From assembly GCF_901000735.1 (NCBI RefSeq), contig NC_081544.1:23997692-24061691 (forward strand): a stretch of DNA of 64,000 bases, read 5' to 3'. Shown piece by piece: positions 63,894-64,000 of the stretch (positions within the stretch are counted from its first letter, which is position 1; each line of letters begins with the position of its first letter). A model generated the notes under the pieces. It did not search any database, was not told the origin of the DNA, and saw only the letters and a list, made by a program, of their open reading frames with translations. This stretch comes from Corylus avellana. Its lineage: Eukaryota > Streptophyta > Magnoliopsida > Fagales > Betulaceae. Both the position numbers and the translations under genes were made by a program.

Positions 63894-64000
63894 TGTGGTG
63901 ATCAAAAAATGTACAGAGGGCCACTTGGATTGACCTGATATTTTGACCCTATCTTATCTTAGTAGCTAGAGGCTAGAGTATTAGGACCACCTAAAAAACC

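Larger units (their letters stand above)
55700..64000. other. Gene-free upstream region of the Aux/IAA gene
   Basis: About 8.3 kb with no recognisable coding exon on either strand. Short frames such as 55729-56037, 60505-60696 and 60712-61053 show no domain. The visible content is fold-back elements (56361-56733, 56872-57010, 57691-58080, 62285-62660, 63726-63893), homopolymer runs, a GCTAGCTAGCTAGCT motif near 59374 and a short TA repeat near 63132. Confidence 0.65.

Overview
The window is eukaryotic nuclear DNA from a dicot plant. It is AT-rich, its genes are split by GT-AG introns, and the introns and spacers hold plant LINEs, tRNA-type SINEs, a copia element, a TRIM-like element and MITE-like fold-backs. 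The gene families and LINE type fit a woody rosid (Fagales would fit), but the species cannot be fixed from the sequence alone.

Four protein-coding genes were reconstructed exon by exon, and all reading frames close across the joins. (1) 288-15161, plus strand, 5' end outside the window: a POLLUX/CASTOR-like plastid-envelope cation channel (PEC1/PEC2 type). (2) 20281-27175, plus: an rRNA-processing EFG1 homologue. (3) 28532-49064, plus: an EDEM-type GH47 alpha-mannosidase, best match MNS4. (4) 54323-55450, minus: an Aux/IAA auxin repressor of the IAA1-4 type. The genes act in different processes (plastid ion transport, ribosome biogenesis, ER glycoprotein degradation, auxin response) and do not form a pathway. 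From memory, their Arabidopsis counterparts lie side by side on chromosome 5 (At5g43745, At5g43720, At5g43710, At5g43700), so this looks like an old conserved block.

Most remaining sequence is transposon-derived. Retroelements fill the introns: a TRIM-like element (873-1383) and a LINE with a second insertion inside it (8890-10600) in the channel gene; a LINE remnant (about 21306-22960) in EFG1; and, in MNS4, several LINE 3' tails, an ORF1-bearing LINE remnant (35326-37530), a deleted copia element (38396-43313) carrying a nested LINE (38645-40668), and a second LINE in the opposite orientation (43715-44191). Many insertions keep clear target-site duplications. The spacers hold two SINEs, MITE-like fold-backs and unassigned repeats. 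The 8.5 kb upstream of the Aux/IAA gene has no recognisable gene but several fold-back elements.

No new multi-gene system was found. The more unusual observations are poly(A)-only micro-insertions with target-site duplications, a probable template-switch hairpin at a LINE tail, an inverted LINE pair inside one MNS4 intron, a GC-AG intron, and a duplicated splice acceptor before the last MNS4 exon.
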